A model generated the notes under the pieces. It saw only the letters and a list, made by a program, of their open reading frames with translations. It had not been told where the DNA came from and made no database searches. 64,000 nt of DNA from Petunia secreta (lineage: Eukaryota > Streptophyta > Magnoliopsida > Solanales > Solanaceae), in contig JARKIP010000022.1 in assembly GCA_029990175.1 (NCBI GenBank), positions 22,542,001-22,606,000 on the forward strand. Reading direction: 5' to 3'. Positions 11,029 to 21,570 of the stretch are shown in pieces. A program made the position numbers and the translations under genes. How positions within the stretch are numbered: the stretch's first letter is position 1; every line of letters begins with the position of its first letter.

Positions 11029-12450
11029 TCAAAGGTTAGTTTTAGGAACCCAGACAAGCTTGGGTCCCTTCTTATGATAGAATGGATGGATCAGATCTCT
11101 TTTAGCCCAACTAGGTAAAATAAACTTTTTGTTCTTTTCAATTGCCTTGAATAAAGTTGTGCAACTATCTCTATAATGTCCAATTTTATCACAACGAGTG
11201 CACACTCTATTCTTGACCACGTCAACATACATGCTCTTTGGCTCCCATGGTGACAATGGTTTCTTATATTTAGAACCACTTTTATTTCTATTATGATGTT
11301 CATGAAGCCTAATGGGAGCATCAAAGGACTTATTTCTCTGAATTGTTCTAGTACACTTGGCCTTGTCCAGATTCTCTTGAAGCAGTCTGTTCTTTTCAAT
11401 TTCACCACGTAGACTTTCTTTAATAGTATTCAGATCTGCTTCAAGGGACACTTGAACCTCACTAAGAACCTGCTTATCATGAGTTTCTTTTAATTGAGAA
11501 TTTTCATGTTTAAGTGCTGCAATGTTGGTTTCATTCTCAAGAACCTGGTTCTTGAGTTTTTCAAAATCAGCTTCAAGTTCAGAATTTCTTTCTTTCAGGC
11601 TTAAATTTTCAAATTTCAAGCTTTTAAAACTAGACAATATTTGTTCTGTGCCAGCACTTAAACATTCAAATTTATTTATTAAGAGAACCAAGAGACTAGC
11701 AAGTTTCTTTTTAGAAAAAGATGAGAAATTTCTTTTTAGGGCAGAGAAACTTACCTCAGAGATGTCTCCTTCGATCTTTTCATCACTCATTGCCATGAGA
11801 GCAAAGGTTGCTTGCTCACTTTGTTCTTCTGATTCGGAATTCCTTTTGGTCATCAAAGTAAGTTTGTCACTATTACTTTTACTTTTAGAATCACCAATAG
11901 AAAGGTCTCCTGGAGGTGCAACCATCATGGCCTTTTTGAAGGCTTTGGAAGATATCTTCTGCCTTCTCTTCGAACAATTCCTCGGTCGTTCCTTCTTCTG
12001 AAGAACCAGTTCCTTCATTTTTTCAGAACCTTTCTTATTTATATTCTCCAAAGGAGCTATGTGCCTTACAGCTTCCTGTTTCTTTTCTGGTTCATCACCG
12101 TAGGCAGCCTCTAATGAATCCCAAATTTCCTTGGCAGTAGAGCATTTTGAGATTTGTAAGTACATGTCATATCCAAGCCCACAATGAAGTATTTTCATCG
12201 CTTCAGCATTCATCTGAAGTATTTTGAGATCATCTTCATTTAGTTCCTCTTCAGATTTTTGTACCTTATTCCCAGAACTATCAATTTTTGTAGGAATCAA
12301 AAGACCACTTGTAGTGATTTGCCACAAATGATAGTTTCTTGCTTGTAGGAAGACCTTCATCCGAACTTTCCACCAATCATAGTATTCACCATTAAATAGT
12401 GGTGGACGAGTAATGCATTGGCCCTCCATGATATCGGGTGGTGCACTCAT
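11029..12450 (-). CDS. gag: C1 Gag polyprotein, copia type
   Basis: This open frame of 473 codons is the only intact long coding region in the window. The start lies 57 bases downstream of the 5' LTR/primer site, and MEGQCITRPPLFNGEYYDWWK is the usual copia gag opening. Residues about 10-150 match the UBN2-type gag core (W..R, AEAMKILHCGLGYDMY, AKEIWDSLEAAYGDEPEKKQE). A deletion seems to have shortened the part after it. Residues about 240-370 are Glu/Lys/Leu-rich and predict coiled coil. A zinc knuckle CTRCDKIGHYRDSC (CX2CX4HX4C) lies near residue 430. Gag packages the element RNA into cytoplasmic particles. Translation ends soon after the knuckle (WVPKTNL), before the protease, so a functional Gag-Pol fusion is not made. 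An intact gag may let the RNA be packaged with enzymes from other copies (inference). Confidence 0.85.
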   Translation of the reverse strand: MSAPPDIMEGQCITRPPLFNGEYYDWWKVRMKVFLQARNYHLWQITTSGLLIPTKIDSSGNKVQKSEEELNEDDLKILQMNAEAMKILHCGLGYDMYLQISKCSTAKEIWDSLEAAYGDEPEKKQEAVRHIAPLENINKKGSEKMKELVLQKKERPRNCSKRRQKISSKAFKKAMMVAPPGDLSIGDSKSKSNSDKLTLMTKRNSESEEQSEQATFALMAMSDEKIEGDISEVSFSALKRNFSSFSKKKLASLLVLLINKFECLSAGTEQILSSFKSLKFENLSLKERNSELEADFEKLKNQVLENETNIAALKHENSQLKETHDKQVLSEVQVSLEADLNTIKESLRGEIEKNRLLQENLDKAKCTRTIQRNKSFDAPIRLHEHHNRNKSGSKYKKPLSPWEPKSMYVDVVKNRVCTRCDKIGHYRDSCTTLFKAIEKNKKFILPSWAKRDLIHPFYHKKGPKLVWVPKTNL

Positions 12451-12494
12451 TTTTAGATCCTTCTCAAGGTGTTAGCCTAGTGATGAGAAGACCT

Positions 12495-12508
12495 GCTCTG
12501 ATACCACT
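12495..12508 (-). other. C1 primer-binding site (tRNA-iMet)
   Basis: The minus strand reads TGGTATCAGAGC two bases inside the 5' LTR. This is complementary to the 3' end of plant initiator methionine tRNA, the standard minus-strand cDNA primer. It also fixes the element orientation. Confidence 0.92.
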
Positions 12509-13860
12509 TGTTGCACTTGGTGCACCTTCAACAGACACTAGAGGGGGGGGTGAATAGTGTCTTCCAATTTTCATCGCCTTCCGAAGAACCTTGCTCGTGC
12601 CCGCAAGAACCTGGTTCTTGACGGGTTTTCCCTAAACACTGTCCTAACAACAATAATGCGGAAATAAACTTGCACAGGGATTTTTACGTGGAAAACTCCT
12701 TGCTCAAGGGAGAAAAACCACGACCCACACTCTGGGATTTTGAAAACTCTTTCACTAATACAACGAGCAAGTTTTAGGTTACAAACTCTATAACCAAGGG
12801 ACTAAACTCTAGTACCTAAGACTGCCTACAATCAACTCAATTGTAGCAAACACACCTAGGAAACTCCTAAGTAAAAGACTGCCTACGATCCACGACCGTA
12901 GAACTCTTTTAAGCTAACTCTAGCCTAAAAGCACAAGGATTTCTTCAAATAAAGTACCTAAACAATGCTTCTCAAATAAGCGTAATAGGTTACAATTCAA
13001 AGCCCTAATACATATGAACTAGACCAAGACAGAAAACCAATATAGCTTGATGAAGAACCACTTGTCCGATCAGTTCCTTCTGCACGTTCTTGCTGGACTG
13101 GTATGATTATGCCTGATGAAGAACCTCTCGTCCAGTCAATTCCTTCTGCGCGTTCTCTTCAGAATTATCAACCTTTTGAGCTCTCAATCTCTCTCTATAT
13201 GGCTGAAGAGATAGTATTTCGTGCATCCTTTTGAAGTCTTCATAATGATGTTTATATAGTGTGCATAAGACTTCTTGATGGACAAGGAAAAGAATTATTC
13301 TCCAATTAGGACTCAATAAATACTTTCCTTATACACTTTTACCTCCAACACACTTTTTCCATTCTTGGACTCTTTGAAAATATTCCCCATTATTATGTAG
13401 ATCTTCCAAGATACTTCCAGCTGGCACCTAAGGCAATTAGGGTTTATTAGCCGCCTTTTAGGCTTTTATATTCACGCCCAAGAGACTCCTAATCCCATTA
13501 GGATTGAACTCTACACTGCTTCGAAGAACCTTCCTGCGCGAGGTTCTTCTAGTCCTACTAGGATTCTGCTTCCTTCCCTATACTGCTTCGTAGAACCTTC
13601 CTGCACGACTCCTAATCCAATTTGGATTGTAACACTGCTGCGTCCAGGTTCTTTCCAATTCCATCTCGGACTCCTAATCCAATTTGGATTGTAACACTGC
13701 TGCGTCCAGGTTCTTTCCAATTCCATCTCGGACTGGGAATGTATCTGTGCATCTTTTCATTATCAGTAGAACCTGTCAGAGAACAAGGTCCTTCTTCTGA
13801 GCACAAGGTCCTTCACCAGTTTCTTCTCGTTTGTCAATCATCAAAACTCAAACTTCAACA
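12509..13860 (-). repeat. C1 5' LTR
   Basis: 1,352 bp, TG...CA on the minus strand, next to the primer site. It is one G longer than the 3' LTR and otherwise looks identical. It carries the same 62-bp tandem pair (13607-13730) and is followed by the target duplication AATCT at 13861-13865. Confidence 0.95.
13251..13260 (-). promoter_or_regulatory. Probable C1 TATA box
   Basis: ACTATATAAA on the minus strand inside the 5' LTR, about 600 bp from the LTR start. Position and sequence fit a pol II TATA box for the genomic transcript. The start site itself is not visible. Confidence 0.5.
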
Positions 13861-14062
13861 AATCTAATGATAGTTTTCTCAACATCTCTCATTTCCACAT
13901 CAAGGGCCATTCAGTTCTTCTCAAAGTCATTGAAATATTCTTAAACCGACTTAGTTCCTTGTTTCAATTCATAGAGTCTCTTGAGTTTCTCTTGCCGGAA
14001 CTTGGGAGTCACATATTTCTCACTCATTAAACCCTTCAATTCTTTCCAAGCCATGCGAGTAC
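13861..14062 (-). pseudogene. gag: G1 gag, middle fragment between two insertions
   Basis: 202 bases of G1 gag left between C1 on the left and G2 on the right. They align with 18735-18935 in the gag of G2, including the Retrotrans_gag core around EFK..KQGT and the peptide encoded near 13990 (KFRQEKLKRLYEL-like). The right end AGTAC is the G2 target duplication. Confidence 0.88.
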
Positions 14063-14909
14063 TGATAAGGGGAAAACTACGTAAGCGATAAACAAGATAA
14101 AAACGAGACGAGACTCACACGATTGTCCAAGTAGCAACGAAGAATGATGTTTTGTTACACCTCGAACGATTGTCAAGAATCACCTACGCTATGCAACTAT
14201 CCTCAAGAATCACGAAGTTCTTGCAAATAGAACAATCAGAGCTGATTGAAGTTCAACTTGGATTCGTCCAATTGAAATCAAGCCAAAATCAAAGGTTTCA
14301 ATAGAAAGAATTCTCATATGTTTTGTGTATTCAAAGTAAGGTAATGACTTCAAGACCTAGTGAAGACTCTTATAGTCTTCTACATACATGAAATGAAAGG
14401 TCTAAAGCACCCCTAAGTGGGTTAAAACAATAGAAGCCACTTAGTGCCATAGTTGAAATTACACACAAAAAGATAGGAAATTCGGATTGGCTTGCATCAG
14501 GGGTAGGCGGTCCGCCCACCCCTTCTAGGCGCTCCTCCCCATGGTTCCTTCAGCAAAGTGGGCGGTCCACCCATGCACAGGGGCGGTCCGCCCAGTGGAG
14601 ATCCAGAGAGCATGCGATTTTACACTTAGCCAAATTTCGCCCCCTTTTCAAGTAGGCGCTCCGCCCACTTCAAGAGGCGCTCTGCCTCCTCCTGGGATGT
14701 GTTGGGGTGCTTCAAAATGAGCTTGGGATGGCTCCCCTTATAGCCTAAACGGTCTTCCTTCCATGGTGCTCCAATGCATGATCTTCAAGATGGTTCTGGA
14801 GCTCTCATCTACCACATCCAAGCCTTTCAATACCAAGTGAAGGTGAGCATCATTGATTGCTCTGGCTGGGCTCCTAGTGAAGGGTCTTGTGGTGGTTTAC
14901 CCCGCATCA
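14063..14909 (-). repeat. G2 3' LTR
   Basis: 847 bp with TGATGCGGGG at its minus-strand start and CTTATCA at its end. The U3 part (about 14500-14700) holds repeated GC palindromes such as GGGCGGTCCGCCC. A TATA-like CTATAAGAG lies near 14370-14380. Confidence 0.92.
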
Positions 14910-14923
14910 TCCTCCCTTTCTTG
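14910..14923 (-). other. G2 polypurine tract
   Basis: CAAGAAAGGGAGGA on the minus strand, directly upstream of the 3' LTR start TGATGC. The same arrangement is seen in G3. Confidence 0.8.
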
Positions 14924-15540
14924 AGAAGATTTCGTCCTCGAAATTAAGGCGTCATCCTCCACAGCATCATCACCTACATCAAGAGGAGCCAAGTCACTTA
15001 CATTGAAAGTAATTGAAATATTGTACTCACCGGGTAAATCGATCGCATAGGCATTGTCGTTGATCTTGGGAGCAGTTGGAATGGACAATCTCCTAGGGGT
15101 GCCAACTTCTCTTTTCTAAGGTTTGGAAATGTTTCTTTGCAGAACTGCACCCACATCCAATCTCCTTTCTTGAGTTCCATCTTCTTCCTTTCCTTCTTCT
15201 TCTTGAATGCCACCTTTGCATAGGCTTCCTCCAAGTTCTTCCTTGCCTTGGCATGGACTTCAAGCATTGTCTTTGCTCGGCTTGTACCTTCAAAACTAAC
15301 AACCATATCCTTTGGCAAAGGGGTTAGATCAAGTGGAATCAAAGGATTAAAACCATAAACACACACAAATGGAGTCATACCAATCATGCTATGCAATGTA
15401 TGGTTATAAACATATTCCATAAGAGGCAACTTCTCAACCCAAGTCTCGGCCTTACCTCGGGTCATAGCTCTAAGTAGAGCACCCAAAGTTCGGTTCACCA
15501 CCTCAGTTTGGCCATCCTTTGAGTGTGGTGGGACGTCGAG
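14924..15540 (-). pseudogene. pol: G2 integrase C-terminal half
   Basis: The frame from 15501 down holds VNRTLGALLRAM, the helix carrying the third integrase acidic residue just upstream, then YNHTLHSMIGMTPF and the basic ELKKGDWMWVQF region. A frameshift near 15080 moves the reading to the final block INDNAYAIDLPGEYNISITF and NVSDLAPLDVGD, which ends at the polypurine tract. This is the usual end of plant gypsy integrases without a recognisable chromodomain. The zone around 15500 is also frame-shifted relative to the catalytic core. Confidence 0.85.
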
Positions 15541-16373
15541 AACAACAGCTTAGTGCCAAGAGCACCCCAAAGACACCTACAAAAATGACTAAGGAACTTA
15601 GAGTCCCTATCACTCACAGTAGTTTGAGGCACGCCATGCAATTTTAACACATTAACAATGAACAAAGAAGCTACATGTTGTGCATCACGACTCTTTTTAC
15701 AATGAATGAAGTGAGCCATTTTGGAGAACCTATCCACGACAACATAAATGCTATCATGTCCCCCCTTAGACCGTGGAAATCCCATAACAAAATCCATAGA
15801 AATATCCATCCACGGGATAGTAGGAATAGGGAGGGGAGTGTACAAACCATGGGGGTTCAACTTGGACTTACCATGCTTGCAATCTAAACAAGCATTGCAT
15901 AGTCGCTCAACTTGCAACCCCATTTTTTGCCAATGGAATTGCTCCATGAGAATGGCCAAGGTTTTATTTCTCCCAAAGCGACCCATCAAGCCCCCATAAT
16001 ATGCTTCACGAACAAGCAACTCCCTCCATGAGGACTTGGGCACACAAACTCTACCATTTTTAAAGATATAGCCATCAACCCATTGATATTTCTCCATCCT
16101 CTTCCAGCTCACTAGAGCATCATGAATCCTCTTGAGCTTTTGATCATATTCATACATTGATTTTATACTTTCAAAACACATAACCCTAGAAGCAAGAGTG
16201 GCAGCAAGAACGAACTTCCTAGAAAGTGCATCAGCTACAACATTGTCCTTTCCCTTCTTGTAATGAATTACATAGGGAAAACACTCAACGAACTCCACCC
16301 ATTTGGCATGTCTTTTGTTCAACTTCTCTTTGCCTATAAGAGGCCTAAGTAACTCATGGTCACTCTTGATCAC
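15495..16373 (-). pseudogene. pol: G2 RNase H C-terminus and integrase catalytic core
   Basis: An open stretch of 292 codons. It begins in the RNase H/connection (KSDHELLRPL, KGKDNVVADALSRKF). The HHCC zinc region follows (REAYYGGLMGRFG, CNACLDCKHGK), then the DDE core with first Asp in WMDISMDFVMGFP and second Asp in TVSDRDSKF. The third acidic residue would lie in the TDGQTE segment, but a frameshift near 15510 replaces it (the frame ends HTQRMAKLRW). In the family this enzyme joins cDNA ends to chromosomal DNA in the nucleus. It is the best-preserved integrase in the window but still inactive. Confidence 0.88.
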
Positions 16374-16985
16374 AAATCCCTAGGCCATAGATAGTGCTGC
16401 CAATGAGCTAGAACTCTCACAAGGGCATACAACTCCTTGTCATACGTGGAGTAATTCAAGGTTGCACCTTTAAATTTTCACTAAAGTAGGCAACGGGGTT
16501 TCCCTTCTTGCATGAGAACACCCCCAATACCCAACCCCGAGGCATCACATTTAACCTCAAAAGCCTTCCCGAAGTCGGGCAATTGCAATAAAGGGACGGT
16601 ACTCAACCTACTTTTCAACTCTTGGAAAGCCTTCTCTTGAGGCTCTCGCTACACAAAGGGCTTGTCTTTCTTCACCAACTCAGTGAGTGGTGCGGCAATG
16701 GTTCTAAAGTCCCTAACGAAGCGCCTATAGAAACTAGCAAGGCCATGGAAACTCCTCACATGAGACACGGTGGTAGGAGTAGGCCATTCTTTAATGGCTT
16801 CAACTTTGGACTCATCAACCTCTACACCATTTGCACTAACAACAAAACCCAAAAGGACAACCTTTTCAACACAAAAGGCGTACTTCTTAAAATGGGCATA
16901 GAGCTTTTCGGCTCTTAGCACTTCAAGAACTCGGCTCAAGTGGCCAACATGATCATCTATTGATTTGCTACATATCAAAATATCA
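16374..16985 (-). pseudogene. pol: G2 RT thumb and RNase H N-terminal part
   Basis: 16978-16649 gives ICSKSIDDHVGHLSRVLEVL, then FLG-type motif LGFVVSANGVEV and YRRFVRDFRTIAAPLTELVK. The RNase H start (CDASGLGIGGVLMQEG, first Asp present) lies at about 16530-16560, but stops and a frameshift break it at 16480-16500 and 16640. Confidence 0.85.
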
Positions 16986-17600
16986 TCAAATAGACAACCA
17001 CAAATTTGATGATAAATGGCTTCAAGACATGGTTCATCAACCTCATAAAAGTGCTAGGTGCGTTGGAGAGGCCAAAAGGTATCACCAACCATTCATAGAG
17101 ACCAAACTTGGTCTTAAATGCGGTATTCCACTCATCACCCGGTTTCATGCGGATTTCGTGGTAGCCAGACCTAAGATCTATCTTAGAAAAGATACTAGAA
17201 CCACTCAACTCATCAAGCATGTTGTCAAGTCTAGGAATGCGAAGACGATACTTTACCGTTATCTTGTTAACCGCACGGCAATTAACACACATCATGTCCC
17301 GTCCTTCTTTGGCACAAGAATGACCGATACGGTAAACAGACTCAAGCTTGCATGAACCATGCCTTTGTTGAGCAACTCATCCACTTACTTTTGCAACTCC
17401 TTGGTATCCTCGAGATTGCTCCTATAGGCCGGCTTGTTTGGGATTTGGAACCTCAGGATAAAATCAATTTGGTGCTCAATTCCCCTTAATGGAGGAAGAT
17501 CACTCTGCATCTCTTCCAGGAATATGTCCTCAAATACCTTCAAAACATTCTCAATAGCACTAGGCAAAGGGTTAGGGTTAGAAGATTAATCACAATCGTG
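16986..17600 (-). pseudogene. pol: G2 reverse transcriptase catalytic domain
   Basis: RT fingers at 17567-17385 (LPPLRGIEHQIDFIL, YRSNLEDTKELQK), then VNCRAVNKITVKY, motif A with Asp (FSKIDLRSGYHEIRMK) and FGLYEWLVIPFGLSNAPSTF. The catalytic YFDD is destroyed by loss of one T in a T-run at about 16986-16992: G1 and G4 read GTCTATTTTGATGAT, G2 reads GTCTATTTGATGAT. The frame thus falls off exactly at the active site. An insertion near 17300-17350 also breaks the palm. Confidence 0.88.
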
Positions 17601-18400
17601 TTTAGAACCACACCTTTGTGCACTAGGCAAATGAGCATTTGGTGCCATTGTTACCTCTCATGTACTCACCCGGTTGCATCATGGCACAAATTCCATCGAT
17701 AGAAGATGGTGGAGTCTCGACCAAAGACTTAGCCATCACAGGGGACTTATCTTTAGCCGCTTCTCTCAACTCCCTCATGTGCCTATAGTCATCACTCACT
17801 TGCTTCGGCGTCAAGGGTGTAAGCACATACTTCTTGCCCTCATGTTTGACCGTGTAAGTGTTGGCTCGGCCATCATGAACCACATGCTTGTCATATTGCC
17901 AAGGCCTACCAAACAAGAGGTTGCAAGCTTGCATTGGCACCACATAACATATGTGCTCATCTTGATAGTTCCCAATCTTGAAGTTTATCAAAACTTGCTT
18001 TACAACTTTCAATTTCCCACACTCACTCAAACATTGCAAACGGTAGGGGTTTGAGTGTTTTAGGTAGGAAATTTCAATTGTGAGACCAAAGATTGGCTCA
18101 CCACATTTGCACAACTACCCGAGTCAATAATCATGGAGCACACTTGTCCCCTCACTCTACACCTAGCATGGAACAAGTTCTCCCTTTTCATATCTACTTT
18201 CTCCTCACTCACCATGACACTCAAACAACGACGAACCACTAGAAACATGCTAGGATCATCACCCTCCGCCGCTTTCTCTTCTCCCTCAACTACTTCACAT
18301 TCCTCAACAACCTCACCCTTGGGCTCACTTTCCTCCTCATACACCAACCCATCATCCATGACTATCATTGTTTTTCGGGTGGGGAATTCTTTGGAAAAGT
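17601..18400 (-). pseudogene. pol: G2 aspartic protease and protease-RT linker
   Basis: The protease active site is visible as IIDSGSCANVVS near 18140 (D-S-G, pepsin-like retroviral protease). The frame changes near 18060 and continues as LKVVKQVLINFKIGNYQDE, CYVVPMQACNLLFGRPWQYD (flap and ILGRPW-type motif) and the linker TPKQVSDDYRHMRELREAA. In the family it matures Gag-Pol. Here the region is split over two frames. Confidence 0.85.
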
Positions 18401-19686
18401 AACCATAACCCTTGCACTTGTGGCATTGGAAAGAAGAAGAAGAAGGAGTATATAATTGAGTTTTAGAGTTACCTCCCACTTCTTTGAAGTCGCTTCTCGG
18501 GGTAGCCTTGTCGAAAGGCTTCATTACATCACGACTCCCACTTGCACCACTTGTGTTTGGGCTCTTCCATTCTTTGGGTCGAGTCATTGGAGTAGAAATA
18601 GTACTCCTAAAGCGAGGAGCTTTCTCTTCCTTGAGCCACTTTTCGGCTTCAACCACGTCATCACAAACATCTTGAAGAGAATGAAAGATGTGTAGCCTCA
18701 ATTGAGAAGACGTCTCCCGGCTCAAACCATTCTTGAATCAGATGATAGCTTGCTCCCCTTCTTTTGTTTCCATGTCAAGGCCCATTCGGTTCTTTTCAAA
18801 CTTATTGAAGTGCTAATCAACTGATTTGAAGCCTTGTTTCAACTCATAAAGCCTCTTGAGTTGTTCTTGCCGGTACTTGGGTGTCACATATTTGGTGCTC
18901 ATCACCTCTTTCAATTCCTCCCAATTAATGTCATTGGCATCCCAACTCGTCTTCTTGACCTTTGACGGATTCCCACCAAGTGGAAGCATATGACTCAAAT
19001 GAAGCAATGACATAAGTAGCTTTCTTTTCCTCAGACATGTCGTTTCTATCAAACACCCGCTCCAATTGAACCTTCCACTCTAAGAACTTCACCGGATCAC
19101 TTGTCCCTTTGAATGGTGGGATAGTGATCTTTACACTATTTAGGTTGTTGTCACGACCCCCACGGTTTGGTTCCGGTTGACCCCCGTAGTAGTCATCAAC
19201 TTCATCATACTCATGCCTCAAATTCCTCCCCGTATAAGCTCTTGGAGGTCTACGACCTTGCCTACGACCTCTATCCATTCTCTGGCCTCTATTCATTGCC
19301 CTCCTATTTGGATAGGGAGCATCAAATTCATCATAATTGTCACCAAGTCCGGAGCCCTCCCCTTCTTGAGCCTCAACAACTTACTCAAGGGGTGCTATGT
19401 TTCTTCGGGGCCTCATGAGTGCAACTTCACCTTGGGGATTGCCCAACAATCTTTCACGAACAAGAGCTTCTTCTTTCAACCGTTGTTGATGAGCTATCTC
19501 CGCAGATTTATCCGGTCTCACAGTTGAGCCATCACTTGTGCCTTCCCCGGCATCTTTGTGGACACTCGGAGTCCTTTCTCTTTCAAAGGTCTCAATTTTT
19601 AGGTTTAGAGCCTTCACCTCAGCCAATAGACTAGCCAATATGTTTGTTGGGACCTCAACGGTGTCCTTTCCCTTTTCTTCCGCCAT
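18401..19686 (-). pseudogene. gag: G2 gag
   Basis: The start is ATG at 19684-19686 (MAEEKGKDTVEV), the same position relative to the leader as in G1 and G3. Residues 1-110 include a short coiled coil (LLAEVKALNLKIETFERER). An Arg/Gly/Tyr-rich segment follows (19296-19200), then the Retrotrans_gag core (VKITIPPFKGTSDPVKFLEW, WWESVKGQE). The C-terminal part ends in a degenerate zinc knuckle CHKCKGYGYFSKEFP, where canonical His and last Cys are replaced by Tyr and Phe. Frameshifts at about 18940, 18730 and 19380 interrupt it. Gag forms the particle. This copy cannot be translated as one protein. Confidence 0.85.
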
Positions 19687-20693
19687 GTACCTACAAGCAA
19701 TCAAAAACAAGAAAAGAGATTAGAGTATAGGTCCTCATGCACTCCCTCACTTTTGAATGTCGCTCGGGTACACTCAAGTTTTAGGGTAGGTTCACTTGTG
19801 CTTAATTCAAGAGGCTTCCTCGGAGTTGAACATCCTCCTCAACAACCAGACAATTCCACATGTTCCAATTACTCTTCGGGAAGAGTGGAGTTAACGGGAC
19901 TCTATGGGCGTTCGGCTTTATAAGTGAGCACCTGAGCCAAAGAGATTTTACGAGTCCTCTTGGAAATTTTTCAACCACCAACAGACACGAATCCTAAGCG
20001 CTCAATGAATTAGTACTAATTGAGTAGGAGAATTACTCTCAAAGTACTAACCGAAAGTAACGGAAGCAATCAAAACACGAAAACCTACGAAAAGAACAAC
20101 CCGGACACCCCTTCAGGACTGGGCGCTCTGCCCCAACAGCTGGGCATTTGCCTAAAGCAAAATACAGAGAGCTGAAAAATTTTGGGCGGTCCGCCTGAGG
20201 CCTAGGCGGTCCACTTGACACTGGAAAATCAGCGATTCAAGAACGAGTTTTTGGCTACTTTGCACCCAAAATTCCAATGTTTTCAGGTTGTTTCTCAAAT
20301 TCAATGGTACCAAAAGTTGTTTTATACTATTACAAACAAACCCCAATGATTTATAACAACACCCAATCAACACAAATCCAAATCAAGAAATTTTGAACAA
20401 ATTCTAGGATTTTTCAAACTTTAGAGATTTGATTTTCAAGATTTTGATTCACAACTTTAAAATGTGTTTCGAGAGTACCCAATAAATAGGAATATAATAA
20501 AAAATAATCCCCGATATCAAACATCAAAGAAATCATCACAACTAAGAACATCTATCAATTTTTTTGTGATCTTTAAGTTTTTGATTTTTTTTCTTCTTTT
20601 TCAAATAAACAAGAACAAGAACATAAACAACATCAAGAACAAAGATAAAACAAAATAAAAAAGGATCGAGGGTTTGTGAGAACAAATCTCGAG
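19687..20693 (-). other. G2 untranslated leader
   Basis: About 1 kb between the primer site and the gag ATG, without a conserved frame. It contains GC boxes (about 20120-20215) like those in the LTR U3. Immediately before the gag start it reads TTGCTTGTAG/GTACATGG, which resembles a 3' splice site. G1 and G3 share this arrangement. Confidence 0.7.
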
Positions 20694-20711
20694 CCTTGCT
20701 ATGATACCAAC
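20694..20711 (-). other. G2 primer-binding site (tRNA-iMet, one mutation)
   Basis: The minus strand reads TTGGTATCATAGC next to the 5' LTR. The expected TGGTATCAGAGC has one G to T change. Confidence 0.88.
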
Positions 20712-21570
20712 TGATAAGGAAAAAACTACGGAAGCGATAAACAAGATAAAAATGAGACGAGACTCACACGATTGTCTAAGTAGCAACGAAGAACGATGTT
20801 TCGTTACAATCTGAACGATTGTCAAGAATCATATACGCTATGCAACTATCCTCAAGAATCATGAGGTTCTTGCAAATAGAATGGTCGGAGCAGATTGAAG
20901 TTCAACATGGATTCGTCCAATTGAAATCAAGCAAAAATCAAAGGCTTCAATAGAGAGAATTCTCATATGTTTTGTGTATTCAAAGTCAGGTAATGAGTTC
21001 AAGACCTTATTAAGACTCTTATAGTCTTATGAAATGAAAGGTCTAAAGTACCATTAAGTGGGTTAAAACAATAGGAGCTATTTAGGGCCATAATTGGAAT
21101 TACACACGAAAAGATAGGGAATTCGGATTGGCTTACACCAGAGGTAGAAGGTCCTCCCACCCATTCTAGGCACTCTGCCTCATGGTTCCTTCAGCAGAGT
21201 GGGTGGTCCGCCCACGCAACGGCACGGTCCGCCCATGCACAGGGGCGGTCCGCCCAGTGGAGATCCAGAGAGCATGCAATTTTACACTTAGCCGAATTTT
21301 GCCTCCTTTTCAAGTAGGCGCTCCGCCCACTTCAAGAGGCACTCCGCCTCCTTCTTGGATGTGTTGGAGTGCTTCAAAATGAGCTTGGGATGGCTCCCCT
21401 TGTAGCCTAAGCGATCCTCCTTTCATGGTGCTTCAATGGATGATCTTCAAGATGGTTCCGGAGCTCTCATCTACCACATCCAAGCCTTTCCATACCAAGT
21501 GAAGGTGAGCATCATAGATTGCTTTGGGTTGGCTCTTAGTGAAGGGTATTCTGGTGGTTTGCCTGTATCA
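20712..21570 (-). repeat. G2 5' LTR
   Basis: 859 bp, TGAT...ATCA type, homologous to 14063-14909 with roughly 10% differences over the part I compared. TATA-like CTATAAGAG at 21016-21025 on the minus strand. GC palindromes cluster at 21150-21350, upstream of the TATA in element orientation. Confidence 0.92.

Larger units (their letters stand above)
3580..13860 (-). mobile_element. C1: full-length but defective Ty1/copia LTR retrotransposon
   Basis: C1 is 10,281 bp on the minus strand. It has LTRs of 1,352 (5') and 1,351 bp (3') that start TGTTGAAG and end GCAACA, a tRNA-iMet primer site, one open gag, a broken pol, an extra ORF region after pol, and a purine tract before the 3' LTR. The perfect target duplication AATCT is at 3575-3579 and 13861-13865, inside the gag of G1. 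By eye the LTRs differ only by one G in a G-run (near 3613 and 12543), so the insertion is young. Pol lacks the integrase core and carries many stops, so transposition must have used enzymes from another copy. The extra 3' ORF and gag type recall the SIRE/Tork group. Confidence 0.92.
14063..21570 (-). mobile_element. G2: full-length Ty3/gypsy element nested in its relative G1
   Basis: 7,508 bp on the minus strand. LTRs of 847 (3') and 859 bp (5') start TGAT and end ATCA. Internal order is tRNA-iMet primer site, leader of about 1 kb, gag, protease, RT, RNase H, integrase, polypurine tract. Target duplication is AGTAC (14058-14062) against AGTAG (21571-21575), with one mismatch. G1 gag resumes at 21571 exactly where it stopped. 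Over the first 190 bases I count about 19-20 LTR differences, so the insertion is old, much older than C1. Every long frame is broken. The integrase ends NVSDLAPLDVGD and I find no chromodomain, so the clade is unsure (a CRM- or Reina-like chromovirus is possible). Confidence 0.9.
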
